A stretch of 64,000 nucleotides of DNA from Rhynchospora pubera (GCA_028095005.1 CM051463.1:61170251-61234250); one strand, 5' to 3'. Numbered from the stretch's first letter, positions 10,449-22,785 are shown. Notes: generated by a model not told the origin, from the letters alone. Translations and numbers: made by a program.

Positions 10449-11594
10449 TTCTTCTCTCTATTATTCTATTTGATTTCATTAAAATTTGCTTTATTTTATT
10501 TTCTAGTCATTTGTCGTTTAAAAAAAATATTTAAAACAACAAAAACAATAAAAACAAAAAAAAAATTTAGGACTTTAGATTTTTCTTAGAATTTTCAATT
10601 TTAGCATTATTTTTCTTGATATGTGTAGGAAAGAGACATGGTTGATTCGTGCTAGAGCACCAAAAGGGACGCAAAAATTGGCATCACGCACCCGCGCACG
10701 ACCTCATGCGAATCAATTAAAACGTGCAGTCAAGAAAAGGGCGAGAAGGCCCACACTCCAACGACGAGCCTGCACTACTTCTTCATACCTTGATCCGATA
10801 AGTTTCCTTTTTCCTCCTATTTATTTTTCTCTGTGTTGAATTGAGGACAATGCACTGCTCTAAGTTTGGGGGGGAAGGAAAAATGAAACAGACGAGATTT
10901 CACTTGCAAATTTTTGAACCGTCCGAAAAACTTGTGGAAAACTCGAAAAATTTGAAATTTTTGACTTGTTTTGTCTTCTGGATCTCTAATCCGGGCCGGA
11001 TTCTCTTGAATCCGGACCGGATTCTTCTCTCTGTCCAACACGTTTCTAAACATCCGGTCCGGATTCAAACCAATCCGGTCCGGATTCTCCTCTGGTGTTT
11101 GATATTTTATCACAGTAGTTTTGCGAGGCTTGGAGATTTAATTTAGTGCATTGATTAACTTTTCTCGATGGAATTTCATGCTAAAAACCCTGTGGGTCTT
11201 TTCTTTTCACAAAGGTTCATTTGAATTTCAAAAACTCTTGTTTGTTAAGACGTTTTAGGCTAATTTGTGTACCAATGGACTGAAGAATTTCGAAATTGTA
11301 CTTGTCTGGATCTGAAAATTGGTTGCTTAAAATTATTTAAATACAAGTTAGTCAAAACCGAAACTTTTTGCCGAGTGAACGGATTTGTGAGTAGTAAACT
11401 TTTGTTCAAAAAAGAGATTTGCCGACTTTTGAAATTATAAGATGAACTTTTTCTGGTTTGAAATTGCTTTTAATGCTTGAATCACCAACGAGCAAACCTA
11501 AATTGACTGAAATCTAAATAGTTGTGAAAACGAGGAGTGTTGAGACCTTTTTCCACCAACTCAACCACAAAATCTGAGGGCGGAGCTAGTTGCG

Positions 11595-11803
11595 AAATTG
11601 TATAAAATCCGGACCGACCTCCCTGGTGCGACATGTACCAGTAGCAAAACTTGGAGGGTGGAACTAGTTGCGAGTTGTCAGGAATCTGTACCTCAAAGCA
11701 CTCGAGGACGATTGGGTAGCTCCAACTAGTTTCATAGTGGACCGTAACAAAATTGCATAAAAAACTGGACCAACCTCACTGGTGCGACATGTACCAGTAG
11801 CTT
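11595..11803 (+). repeat. Two diverged copies of a hairpin-bearing unit
   Basis: The block starting AAATTGTATAAAATCC at 11595 recurs as AAATTGCATAAAAAAC at about 11751. Both contain CTGGTGCGACATGTACCAG, which can pair CTGGT with ACCAG. The period is about 156 bp. Confidence 0.6.
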
Positions 11804-12255
11804 TTTCAAGGTCAATGATACACATCTGATCCTCTAGGGTGTAAAGCCCCACGACTCGACTTGCACAATTCAAATTGGTGAAAATCGAAATTGTTTTTGA
11901 GAATGGTTCATTATAAAATTTCTAACTTCGGCAAAATTCTTTTACAAATTTTTACGAATCATGGAAATGAACGGGCAGATAAACTTGGGTTTGCATTGTG
12001 CTTAAATAAAGAAAAGCTAGGGTCCATACTTGTCAATCAAAATTTTCTAAGGGCCAAGAGCTGCATGAATTGGAATGAAACAAACTTAACCCTTGTTTGA
12101 GGATTTCAATTAAACAACTGTTGAAAAGCGTGAATTGAAATTGATTTGAACTGTGCACTTGATTAAATTTCTAATCCTAAGTTAATTTCGATATTAAGTC
12201 TAAGTCCTGTCATTTCTTCTAAGTTTAGATTTTTGTTTGGGGACAAGCAAGTTTT

Positions 12256-12270
12256 AAGTTTGGGGGGATT
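12256..12270 (+). other. Polypurine tract
   Basis: AAGTTTGGGGGGATT immediately precedes the 3' LTR, where the second-strand primer is expected. Confidence 0.8.
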
Positions 12271-13982
12271 TGATATCTCATATTTATATCGATATTTTGA
12301 CCAGACTTCACATCGAAATTATAACTAAAACTGTGATTTTATCTTGTTTTTCGCTTTTGTTTGCCAGATTTGGCACTGCCGTTGCGTTTTGTTTTATTTT
12401 TATAGGAACTCGAAGAAAACAGCAAAGAAGCAATGAATTGGATAGCTAGACGACTCATTCCTAGCTTAGGTCAAGTCTCGACTCAGCCCGATGCACCGCC
12501 TACGCACAAAGCCAACCACTCCACAGCCTATCTCACTCAACCTCTACAATCCAGCCCGGATTCCTCCTAATCCGGACCCGATCCTTATGCAAACTCAATC
12601 CAGTGGCTCTAATCCGGTCCGGATTGCATCATGTCCGGTCCGGATTGCCATATAAAGAAGGTTCTGATCAGAAATTAAAGGCGATTTCTTTTATGGAAAG
12701 GGAGGTAATTTCGTGTGTGTGATTGAGGGAAGGTAGCTGGACGTCCAGGCAGGCAGGGGAGGCATTTTAGGCGTGCTCCATCTTTGGAAAGGGGGATTCC
12801 TCATTCCACAACTTTCTTTCTCTCTCTCCAGCAGCAGATCTAGGGTTTGAGGGTGCTTTTCTCTCTTCTTTGGGCGACTAGGGCAGAGGCTAGGCACGTT
12901 TTGGAGCTTGGCTTTGCTGTGGCAACGAGTTCTCAAGGTCTTAAGGTGTTCTCTAGCGCAACGGCAGCGGTTGACAACTTAAAAACTTGGATATTTGTTG
13001 TTTCTCTCATACTTTCTCTCTAAATTCTGTTTTTATGTCTTGTATGACTTTATCTCTTGCTATTTGCTTGTTGTTTGAAGTTATGTTAGGCTAAACTTTT
13101 AATGCTTTAGGGGTAGATGTAGCTTAGGGTTTGGATTGCTTGATTTACTCTTTTGGTTGATGGAAGAAGTCAATTACCTTTGGGAGTTTTATTGATTTGC
13201 TTGTGTCTTGTGTTTATTATTACTTGTGTTGCTCTGCTTGTGTACGGCCGCACTTGTTTGAGACATCAACTCATTATAATAACTGAACCTTTCACTAGTA
13301 TTTCGAGGTACGTCAATGGCGAAAGTCGACCAGTTAGTAACCAAAAGTAAACACTTCTAATTAGGCGAAAGTCTAAGTTAGATATCTCGCAGAAAATCGA
13401 TTGTAAACTCGAATAGGTCCACCGGCAAACGAAAGTTGAGGGTGCAATGCATTCGATGAGGGTTAACACTAGGTTCTATACCAAATACCGTACCCAATAA
13501 GTGACAGCAAAGGGTTAGGGAGTTTAGGTATGGCTAGATGGACCCTTGACTTGAATAAATCAGCAATTGAGTAAATCACAGCATTCACGCAGTGGAATCC
13601 GGACCGGATTGGCCACGATCCGGACCAGATTAGTGAAACAGAGACACGAAAGTGGTATGTTTCGCAACCCTGTGACCAAACCTAAGTGAAATCGAACCCT
13701 AAGGCACTTTTAGCATCATATATTAAACTGTTAGAAAATCCCAAAAATATTTACTCGCATTGTTTTGAATTATTTTCATATTTACAATTGCATTCCTTAA
13801 TTTATCTTTCATTTATTCTATTTGTGACTCAAAAACCTTTCTAAACTTTTACTGTCTAGATTTAACGAACCAATAAGAATAGTAATCATACCCATCTCTG
13901 TGGGATCGACACCTTTACTTTGCTATAAACGACTAGTCGAGTACAAGGTTAATTTGTTTGACCCTGGTTTACACCTCGATCA
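12271..13982 (+). repeat. 3' LTR of the Athila element
   Basis: 1712 bp, the partner of 2576-4287. It differs at about two dozen positions by eye, for example the palindrome at about 13617, which reads CCGGACCAGATT here and CCGGACCGGATT in the 5' LTR. Followed by the right target duplication GCTTG. Confidence 0.95.
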
Positions 13983-14264
13983 GCTTGCGACCATAATTTA
14001 GATATATATTAAGTTATAAATTTAAGAGCATTGAGATCATATCAATGGGGCCAGTCTCATCCCACCGCAATCGTCCAAAACATCTAAAATTACATTTCGA
14101 TAATTCGAAAACTAAGAACCTATGTATTTGTCAAAATTCAATATCCACACATATTGATAGTAGAAAAAAAGAATAAAAAAACAATTGCAATTGTAATTTT
14201 GACAAATAATAAAGACTTTCTAGATGGTAAGAGGGATCATGATATTTCATGATCCAAATAACAG

Positions 14265-17130
14265 AAATTATCATCGTCCACCTTGACTCATTCTAAGTCT
14301 CTGAAATTTGCACCCTAATAATACAATTAAAAAAAATAAAACTCATTATTGTAAACATTAGTTGACAAAGTAATGTAAACACACAAATGCAAAAATTTTG
14401 GTAGTGCATCATAGCAGTTGTAATTCTCCATTAATATAATCCAAAAAATCAATAAAGACAAGCATATACATACTCATTAGTAAGATATAATGTAACCTTT
14501 CGCTTTGGAATTTTGCAAACTTGACCATAATCATCTTTATTTAATTGCAAGGATTGATGATCTAATAACTTCTGCTGCTCTTGGAACTCATCTCCAAATG
14601 ATTTATCTAATGTCTCTGAAGCATACAATTATGGAAAAAAATTTGAATAAAAAGTCAGTTACATTCAAACAATATAATAGATTTGTGCAATCCAACCTGA
14701 TTCAAGAGACCCATTAAATTTTAATTTCACCAATTTCACATTTCTTTTTCACTTTTCTTCTTTTCTAGATGCATTATTTGTATATTTATCATTTGAGTAA
14801 GCAACTATTGGTAGTTGTTTGAAATTTTAATTACGTCTCGGAAGACGACAATCTATGTAAATTAAAATTCAGTTTATTCCACTCAATGATTTTTGGGTGA
14901 ATTTTAAATGATCGGTTCTTTTCACAGGGTTTCAAGAAATTCACAAATAAGATTGAAACATTTACTCTATTATTTCTCAAGTTCGGAGAATTGATAATTC
15001 TTGGATTTCCTAAATGATCTTTAGCCATTTCTTATCTATGACTTATTTTTAGAAATTCGTAGCAGTCCAGCTATTATGAATTTTCTATTTTAATTTAATA
15101 TCTGTATTCCATACCTGGTTAAATTAATCTGGCTATTATGAATTTATATACTTATTGATTTTCTCTAATTTCTTACCATAAGACAAAAATATATATAATG
15201 TCATTTATTTTATTATTATTAGTTGAAATGTATATTTATCGAATATCATATTGTAAGACAAAAGTAGAATTATTTTTTAACAAGTTTTACTTGCTAATAT
15301 ATGAATAAAGTAACACATGCATGACGAATCATGCATAACTCGTTACATCCACAACGCCCCCCCCCCCAAAAAAAAAAATAATAATAATAATAAAATGCCA
15401 TACTTCTCGTGATGTTAATTCTCATGAATTACGCTATATGTCATTTGAAGAGAATAATATCATGAATATTATATATGATGAGGTTAAATGAGTAACTTTT
15501 AACAATAATAAAAATTTGAAGAACTAACCTTGTCAAAAACGATGATATCAATTTTAAAAATATTCATGCCGTCACTAAATTAGATGAGTTTAAAATTGAA
15601 ATTTATAAAGCTCTTTAATGATGCTTGATCACTTTTCCACATGCAAGTTTAATTATGTGTTTAGTCGAAAAATAGAGAAGTATACCTCTTTTTTACAAAT
15701 ACTAATAAAATATATTATTGAAAGCAATGACAAGTTCGAATACAAATTCACTAAAATTTATTTGTGGAAGTCCATTTTCAAACATAAACGTATTTTACTA
15801 GAAAATTATTCAATAATTAATGCTAAGGCAGAACAAACATGAATGAAATTAAAATACACTTGGTGTCCAGCATGTGTTAGACACTGACACATTAGTGACA
15901 CTCCTTTGATACTGTCAACTAAAAGACCAGAAAAAAAAAAAATGAAGGACCTGAGTCCTGACCCATCGATCCTAGACATTAGACATATGTAGAGTCAATG
16001 CCACAGCCACAGCTCAAACCACACGAGATTGATTAAACACAACAGTTTTTTTTTTTAATTGAACACAACAGTTATTATGTTGCCAACTTGCCACTGAAAT
16101 TTTTGGAAAAATCCTGGAGGCCTGAATCAAACCCCAAGGCACAACCAATATTTGCATAGCAACGACCTTATATTATGCATGGCCCGATAGCCGTACCATA
16201 GTCAAACAGGATTGAGCACATGCACATTCTTTATTTTGCATGAATTTGATAATTATGGTGCCATGCAACAGATGTTCTACATGTGGCAAAATATGATACT
16301 TCAATTTCATAAGTGTGAAGGCATTCCCCGTGGATACATGCCTACCCATGTTACATGAAAAGGTCGTCATCCCATTTGTAGGAGTGTGCAAATCAATTTC
16401 TACCTTAGATCTACTCTTCAACATAAAATGAATGGTCCAAGGAATCTCCATGGTTATCACTGCTTTGTTAGAGCAGAAATAATAGATGTCTAACAACATG
16501 TGCATTGGGTCTCTCTTAGGCATTTCGTCGAACAATGTGCATCATTGACCCGTGCACGTTTACCAAACATATCTATCTTTTGAACAGTCCAAATGTCAAC
16601 ACCACTTCATGTATGAACCCACCAACTCTTAGGTCAGCTATGTCAAATCACGCCTGGTCTGCAACTGAGAATGTGAATGAATCCATTGGGGCCTTATTTC
16701 GCACCTAGGCATAACATCAAACAGCTTGAGTAACATGCATGTGCAGGTCAAGACATGTGAAGCTAACTAAGGGCCTTGAGAAAGGACCTGATTTAATGAC
16801 ATGGCAATTGATGATGACATGCCGAAGAACGGATGAGATTACATGGCAGAGAGAGATGGAGAGAGTCCCATCTTATAAAATGGATCAGGTTAAAAGAGGT
16901 GAAAGACAACTACTTGGTCAACACTAATTAAAGCCGTTAGATCTAAATAAAATGTCTAGATTTGTTCGATTATATTTTAAGGAAATCCGTACAACTAAGG
17001 AGGGGCCCGTGTTGAGGGGAATCGGTTTGACACTTGAGGGTGAGTTGCACATCGAACATTTCAATTTTGTTCTAGGATTCACAAACCTCAATTTCATATT
17101 AAAATTAAAAAAAATAACAATTGATGTATA
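14265..17130. repeat. Duplicated segment with PPR remnant, unit 1 copy
   Basis: Aligns with 23468-29130 from end to end. The second copy is longer only because it contains a 2.7-kb insertion (24978-27656) and a 162-bp insertion (28861-29022). At the first insertion this copy shows the empty site TATTGAAAG once (about 15714). Short frames here are not conserved between the copies. Confidence 0.85.
16175..16740 (-). pseudogene. Broken PPR gene copy, unit 1
   Basis: The minus strand resembles two separate parts of the intact PPR gene at 41446-43299. The low-coordinate end matches the region around 41720-41830, for example TGGCAAAATATGATA. The rest matches about 42510-42870, for example CCACCAACTCTTAGGTCA against CCACCAACTCTTGGGTCA. 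The middle third is deleted and the frame is broken. A near-identical remnant lies at 28095-28560, so the damage came before the segmental duplication. Not expected to make a protein. Confidence 0.75.
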
Positions 17131-17224
17131 TCGCTGTACTGTGCTCGCATCAGCATCTGGAGGACAATAAGAGAAACAATTAAGCTAGCAGGATATCTTG
17201 ATTTGTGGTGTTCTGCTTCCATTT

Positions 17225-17540
17225 CAAAATGTTGTTGCATCAACATCCCCAAGCAGCTCCTCTACCACACTCCAAGTCTGTTGCCACGCAAAGTGCTTCG
17301 CCATTAACTCATGAGTCATGAGCCCAAGAGGACAGTAACGTCTCCAGTTTAATCATCGCTTCACCCACCGGCCAATTAAAAGTGTGAGTTTCCTACCTCC
17401 AGCGCTCCACAAGTACAGTGATGAGCACATCATCATGATAGATGCGACCAATTTTGTTTACATGGTTGAGTCCTGCCACACTGATGCCGTTCGTCCAAAA
17501 ATAGTCCATATACTCCATGTGCTATGTGGTGGACCTGTAA
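17225..17540 (-). pseudogene. Broken plant mobile domain (PMD) fragment
   Basis: Translated on the minus strand, this reads VLITVLVERWR, a stop, then ETHTFNWPVGEA, which matches NLITALVERWRPESHTFHFPVGE of the intact PMD gene at 36269-38362. The stop codon (17393-17395) replaces the conserved proline. It diverges clearly from the intact gene, so it belongs to an older or different PMD lineage. An acceptor-like TTTTACAG lies just upstream at about 17540, suggesting an intron-bearing parent. Confidence 0.75.
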
Positions 17541-17868
17541 AAGAATAAGAAATAGCAGAAAAGAGAAATATGATTGTCAGTATCGTGCTGTGCAATAGCT
17601 CCCAAATAATTTACACTAAATAATTTACATAAGCATTCACCAATAAGCTATATTACACACCAACCAAAAAGTAATTCACTAACTTACACTAAATGGTATG
17701 CAGATGTGTAAATTAGTTAGCAGTGACAATGATAACTGTTATTAGAATGAACTCGCATCAAAATATGCAATGTACAAATAAATATTGATTACTTCTAATT
17801 AATATAAGTTATAAACAAGTAAATGATAAATGAATGAATGTATTAATGGAAGAATAAGACAATCATAC

Positions 17869-19260
17869 CATGTGGACCACAGTTATAGTGTCACAGACTT
17901 GAAATTCATAATCTTGGATACACTTCCCTGCAGTTAAGAATGTTTAAATCCATTAAACATTAAAAAAAATGGATGAAGTTTGGAATAACATTATTCTAAT
18001 AGAAAATACATTAGGACAATCAACAGTAAATATCATGATTATTGTTCTAGAAAATTTTATTTGACAAGGTATAAACATGTGCAACAACTAGAAAGCTTTC
18101 AACAAAAAATAAATCAATTTTTTATATCTATGTCCATGCTACTTGTTAGCCTACCCCAACTTGCTTAGAACAAAAGGCTTAGTTGTTGTTGTGTATGTCC
18201 ATGCTACTTGTCATGGTATTTACTATATTTTAATGAGATGTGCCCAGGAGGATTTGAACATGCAGTCATTTCTCAGATAAGACTTCAAAGGGGGAAAAAA
18301 AATTTAAAAATAATAAAAGAACAGACTTACAGTTAAGAAGACTGCTTGCAGATGCTATCTACATGATAATTCAGCCAAAATTAGTAGTTGACAACAAGGA
18401 AATGGAAGAAGTAATGTGACTAGAGAAATCAGTAGATAACCAGATGGCCTGTCAAAATGGAAGAGTTGCAATTAAATTTTCAGTAGTCTATTGGTCAGCA
18501 TGTGCATCACAAAAAGAATTCCAATTTAAAAGGTTTCCTAGCTTAGTACTAATTCAATACCTAGATGAACTGAAAGTTAGGCTCCTTTCCAAATTTGAAG
18601 TTTTAGTAAGCTAGTTGTGTTGCACATAGAACCCTAACACATTAGATACACATTATTAAGCATTTTGAACATGGGTCCACTCCAAGTTTCAACACGCACT
18701 GCAAATAATGTTTTCACACTACATTGGAAATGGTTCAAAAATATGGTTTTATTTTAAATATGACGTTTTATTGTCTTCCCATGCACCAGATTATGAGCTA
18801 AATTATTTACAATTAACTAGGTAATAAAATTTATAAAGAATATATAGGATGTATACATTTTTGATGGAGAAGAAGAGAGGCAATAAGTACAATATATATC
18901 CTGTAGATATAAATTAAAAAGATTGTTTGAATAACGGAAAAAGTAGGACCAATACCAAATGATACCATTTATTTTTATTTTGCTGAACCTGATACCAAAT
19001 AAAAGAAATGAAACCATTTATTTATAGAACAAATAAGTAACAATTCTTACTATTCTCTTTCGATTTCGGGCGGGGTCGGGAGAATAGATGGATGAATCCA
19101 GGAGAAATGAGCCCAAATTGACGAGTCAAGGAGCAAGAGAGGGAGGAGGGTCGTCACTAGTCGTGCCCACTGAGAAGTGTCGCTAGTGTTAGCGTGTAAG
19201 GTGAGGGAGGAGAGACGGACAGAGGCGCCGCTGCTGATCTGATGTGTTGTGTCGATGGAT
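17869..19260 (-). pseudogene. Remnant of a multi-exon gene, copy A
   Basis: Shares small exon-like blocks with copies B (31998-33324) and C (54940-56570). The clearest is 17869-17927, framed by an acceptor (CTGCAG) and a donor (GTATGA), with the possible reading IQDYEFQVCDT against VQDYGLQVCDT in copy B. Another lies at about 18330-18375. Copy A lies directly upstream of the PMD fragment on the same strand and may be its 5' part. I do not recognise the parent gene. Confidence 0.4.
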
Positions 19261-19267
19261 AGAAAAC

Positions 19268-19898
19268 CAAATCCTCAGCAGTCGTATAAAAAATTGAGAT
19301 CCGCTGCCGCGTGACACATGATGTAGCGCGACATCCTGGCCGTCTGATCAAGATCCAATGGACAAGGGAGCTTCGTGCATGTAACCTAGATTGATAGGCC
19401 CATAAAAAATGAACCATCCGATCAAGATCAGACGGCTCGTACGTGCGCTATATCGTGTCCCGCGCTACAGCGAATCCGGATTGGTCGTATAAACGACTGT
19501 ACCGAGCAGTCATCCCCATTTTTTTAATATTTAAAAATTTTAAAATTCAAATTTTAAATTCAAACTGTTGATCTTGTTCAATTTTACGAGCGATGTGTTT
19601 TCTTATAAGTTTTATAAAATTTATAGTCGATTTGATACTAAATCAAATGGTCAATAAATATACGAATTTGGTTAACTATCATTGATTAATTCTAATACTT
19701 TCATTATTTGATCACTTAATTAAGTATTAATTCGACTTCAAATTTTATAAAATTTATATGAAAAAACATCACCCATAAAATTGGACTAGATCAACAGTTT
19801 GAATTCAACATTTGAATTTTAAAATTTTTAAATATTTAAAAAAAATAGGGATGGCTGCTTAATTAGTACAGGCGTTTAATACGACTGCTGAGGATTTG
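19268..19898. mobile_element. Fold-back MITE carrying a nested MITE
   Basis: The left arm CAAATCCTCAGCAGTCGTAT is the reverse complement of ATACGACTGCTGAGGATTTG at the right end. The arms continue inward through CGACTGTACCGAGCAG and its counterpart into long A/T-rich arms (about 19494-19640 and 19740-19878). Removing the nested element at 19291-19483 and one copy of its target duplication restores a continuous left arm. No coding capacity. Confidence 0.8.
19291..19483. mobile_element. Mutator-like MITE nested in the fold-back element
   Basis: 193 bp, flanked by the perfect 10-bp duplication GTCGTATAAA (19281-19290 and 19484-19493). The ends AAATTGAGATCCGCTG and CAGCGAATCCGGATTG are inverted repeats. 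The core contains ATGTAACCTAGATTGATAGG, also found in the MITEs at 57020, 56714, 34088 and 55393. Confidence 0.8.
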
Positions 19899-20159
19899 TT
19901 CCAAGTTCCAACTTAGAAGAGGATTGGGCGAGCAGGAGTTAGGGGGGCAAAATCTAGGTTTGCAGGGGAGGGGCTCGAGTCCAACGTGCTGGACACGTAC
20001 ACTCCGATGAAATTTTTTAATTTTGAGATAAAAACAGCCGACTTGAATTGAATTATTCAAATTATTCTTCATGATAAAATTTCAATAGATCAATTATTTT
20101 ATTTATTTTTTAACTTCAGAATATGCTCAATTTAAAAACTATGAAAATTTAGAAAACAT
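19899..20159. other. Intergenic, no gene seen
   Basis: Short spacer between the fold-back MITE and the second copy of the duplicated leading segment. Nothing recognised. Confidence 0.5.
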
Positions 20160-20905
20160 AATTTAAAAAATTGAAAAAAAATACTAAATTTAATCTTCAA
20201 ATAGATTTTAATATAGAGATCATATTGAACAGTTTAGATAAGTCATTTGAAATTTTTACTGTTATTAATTTAGTATTGTTTTTCATCCTATATATTTTTT
20301 TCTAACATTACTCTATAGTTTTCATCTCGATTATGAATTAAATACGCTAATTTTGAGTATGAATTAAAGAGGAAACCTAAGTTGTTTTGTAAAGTTTTAA
20401 AAAAATGACCATGCTATATATGGTGGACAGAAAAAAAAAAATTACAGCGATGAATCGTACAAACATTACCCTTCGTTCTCCGTTGCACTCTCAGTTTTAG
20501 CAACTGTCATCTACAAGCTTTCAGCTAGCTAGTTTTAAAACTTCCATGTGAGTCACCTTATTTGGCAACCGACTTCAATGCCTACAGCATTTGGCTAATT
20601 GGCTTCATCCGGAGAGGGGGTTCGAAATTGGAGGATTTTAACAAAGATCAAGAAGGTAAGCTAGATCTGTTCGGTGGGTTGCTAAGCCTGTTTTGGGTCG
20701 CCGGAGTTGTCGCAGAGAGCAGAAGAGAGATTTTAGAGAGCAATATGTTGTAATCTATATATATATTTTTTTCTTATGTTACTCTATTTTGAAAGAACAT
20801 TTTTATTATGTTGTGATGTATATAACAAAGTAGACTACTTTTTAGGATCATAGCAGTGAATTTTTAGTTTATTTTGATATTTGCATGATTACTTAGTTTT
20901 ATTTG
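20160..20905. repeat. Duplicated segment, unit 2 copy
   Basis: Partner of 1-782. A 63-codon frame (20562-20753) falls on the best-conserved block, but the first copy is out of frame there, so it is probably not coding. The block may be a non-coding exon or an old repeat. Confidence 0.7.
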
Positions 20906-21198
20906 ATATCAATACACATATTAATATGTAGTTTTTAGATCCAAATATGTTACTATTCATAAGTAGTTTTTAGATCTGAATCTGTTACTATTCATAAGCA
21001 CTGTTGAAAAATAGTGTGGCTGACAAGTGAGGCCCACTAATGTTTTTTGGATGCGGATTTAATTCGCACGTGCACTCTCTCCTTCACTGCATTTCTAACT
21101 TTCTGTTACTGACCATAATTAAAAGCTCATAGGTTGGGTCACGTGTCGCTAACCTTCAAATCCTATGGCTACTCTCAGATCGTATTCACCTTATATAT
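20906..21198. other. Intergenic, no gene seen
   Basis: Short direct repeats around GTAGTTTTTAGATC at about 20930-20980, otherwise nothing recognised. Confidence 0.5.
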
Positions 21199-21909
21199 GG
21201 GGGTGTTTGTTTGTGTAGTAAGGAGTTGCATAAGTGTTTATATAGTGTTATGTAATGTATATTTGATTGTACAGTAAAGATGAGTAACTTAATGTATGCA
21301 TATATTCATGTCAAAAGACTAAAATTCCCTTCAATTTGAATTAGTATTATGTACTAATAATATGTTGTGACCTAATTATTATTATGCATTAATAATAATT
21401 AAATATTATTAAATACTAATTATTATAAAATAATTATTAATGGTAATAATAAATTATTTTTTATTATTATGAAATATTAATAATTACTTTTAATTAAATA
21501 TTATAAATATTATTAATTATTTAATAATTATTATTATTATTAAATCGTTATGGTTAATAATTAATAATGCTTGTTAAATAATATTAATTATTATTAATTA
21601 ATTATTAATCATAATAATTAATATTTATTGCCAATTATGAATTTTAATAATTATTGTTAATTATTAATAATTATTTATTAATTATTAAATATTATTATTA
21701 ATTATTTCGGAGGGACATTGTTGGAAGAAAAATTAAAGAAAACCAATGTATAATTTATGCAACCTCTTTAGATGCAATAAGCTATGCATCCTTAAGATAT
21801 CTTAAGAAGTGTTTGGTGACTTAATTGACAGCCACCGTCAATTCTTCCAAAAAAAAAAAAGTGTTTGGTGACTTTAATTCTATATCCACCAAGTCACAAA
21901 CAAACGCCC
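21199..21909. mobile_element. AT-rich non-autonomous inverted-repeat element, copy 2
   Basis: The ends GGGGGTGTTTGTTTGTG and CACAAACAAACGCCC match the element at 1344-2338. Interior A/T-rich and non-coding, about 280 bp shorter. No clear target duplication. Confidence 0.6.
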
Positions 21910-22059
21910 ATAGGCGTTATATAATGTTCTGTGACCCATGTGAGGCTAATGAAGCGCTAAAAACTGGAAAGCACCCTCTCGGCCTCTCCTCACGTTTATT
22001 GCTCTCTTCGTTTTCTCTAACAATGGCCCCCTCCATTTTTATTCTTTTCTGAAATATAA

Positions 22060-22729
22060 TAATACTTTTAAAACTATTTGAAGCCCTTGCAACATTGTAT
22101 ATCGCTATGAAATTTTATAAGCATACTCACAAAAATATGCACAATTAAGTGGCGTAAATTCAATCATAGACTTCTAAAATAATTTATCAACCTAATGATA
22201 TTTTATATTTGTGATTTAGAAAATTATATTAAATTCCTCTTCTATTTTTTTTTCATAATTTAAGGGCCTTCCAAAATATATTTTTACAATAATTTGTATG
22301 CACAATACTCCCGAAATTATAGAAAATTTAATGGTTTCAATTTATTTTGGACTTCCAAAAAAACTTTAGAATTTTTTAGCAAGTTATTAAAACTTTTTTT
22401 TTAGTTTTTCTATTGTTGGAGACTTTTCTAGGATATATTTTTTTTCATCAAATTAGAATTCAGTTGGACCAAATTTTTTATTGTTTAGCTTTCAAAATAT
22501 TTATAATATTTTTGTTCATATTAAATTTATTTACATAAAAATATCTTTTAGATTTTTAGTTGTTTTGATCACTTCCCATATTCGTTTATGCTTCAAAAAA
22601 TAAAATTCTTTTATAGAAAACTATAAAAATCTAAATAAAAAGGATAAAAGATTTTTTTAGTTTTCTAAACATCAATTTTATAGTTCTCTAAAAGTAAATT
22701 TTATTTTTAGCCCAATATCTTTTAGCCTT

Positions 22730-22785
<56 letters not shown>

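Larger units (their letters stand above)
10389..12255 (+). other. Athila 3' internal region, no envelope frame
   Basis: Athila elements often carry an envelope-like frame here. None survives; the longest candidate is a 72-codon basic frame at 10621-10839 with no recognisable domain. Landmarks: a stem-loop just after the pol stop (10427-10448), an early G-rich AAGTTTGGGGGGG run at about 10861, a palindrome quartet at 10988-11086 and a repeated hairpin unit at 11595-11803. Confidence 0.7.
2576..13982 (+). mobile_element. Complete Athila-type Ty3/Gypsy LTR retrotransposon
   Basis: An 11.4-kb element with two 1712-bp LTRs that start TGATATC and end CGATCA. It is flanked by a perfect 5-bp target duplication, GCTTG (2571-2575 and 13983-13987). 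It has a tRNA-Asp primer site, one long gag-pol frame in the order gag, protease, reverse transcriptase, RNase H, integrase, and a G-rich polypurine tract just before the 3' LTR. The Athila assignment rests on the tRNA-Asp primer site, the FMDD reverse-transcriptase motif and the long 3' non-coding part. About two dozen LTR differences are visible by eye (roughly 1.5%), so the insertion is fairly recent. No envelope-like frame survives. Confidence 0.95.

Noticed and set aside
10621..10839. Basic 72-codon frame as a surviving envelope or nucleocapsid gene
   Set aside because: No domain, short, and not followed by an extended frame; kept only as part of the non-coding region.
14505..14717. 70-codon frame repeated at 23748-23960
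   Set aside because: It is conserved only because the whole segment is duplicated. It has no start context, domain or support beyond that.
19441..19483. CGAATCCGGATTGG in MITEs as a relative of the Athila palindrome
   Set aside because: Only AATCCGG/CCGGATT is shared, there are no 21-bp pairs, and in the MITEs it is part of the terminal repeat. Probably coincidence.
22732..22785. Possible replication or matrix-attachment signal in the (ATT)n run
   Set aside because: A simple microsatellite explains it; no other evidence.
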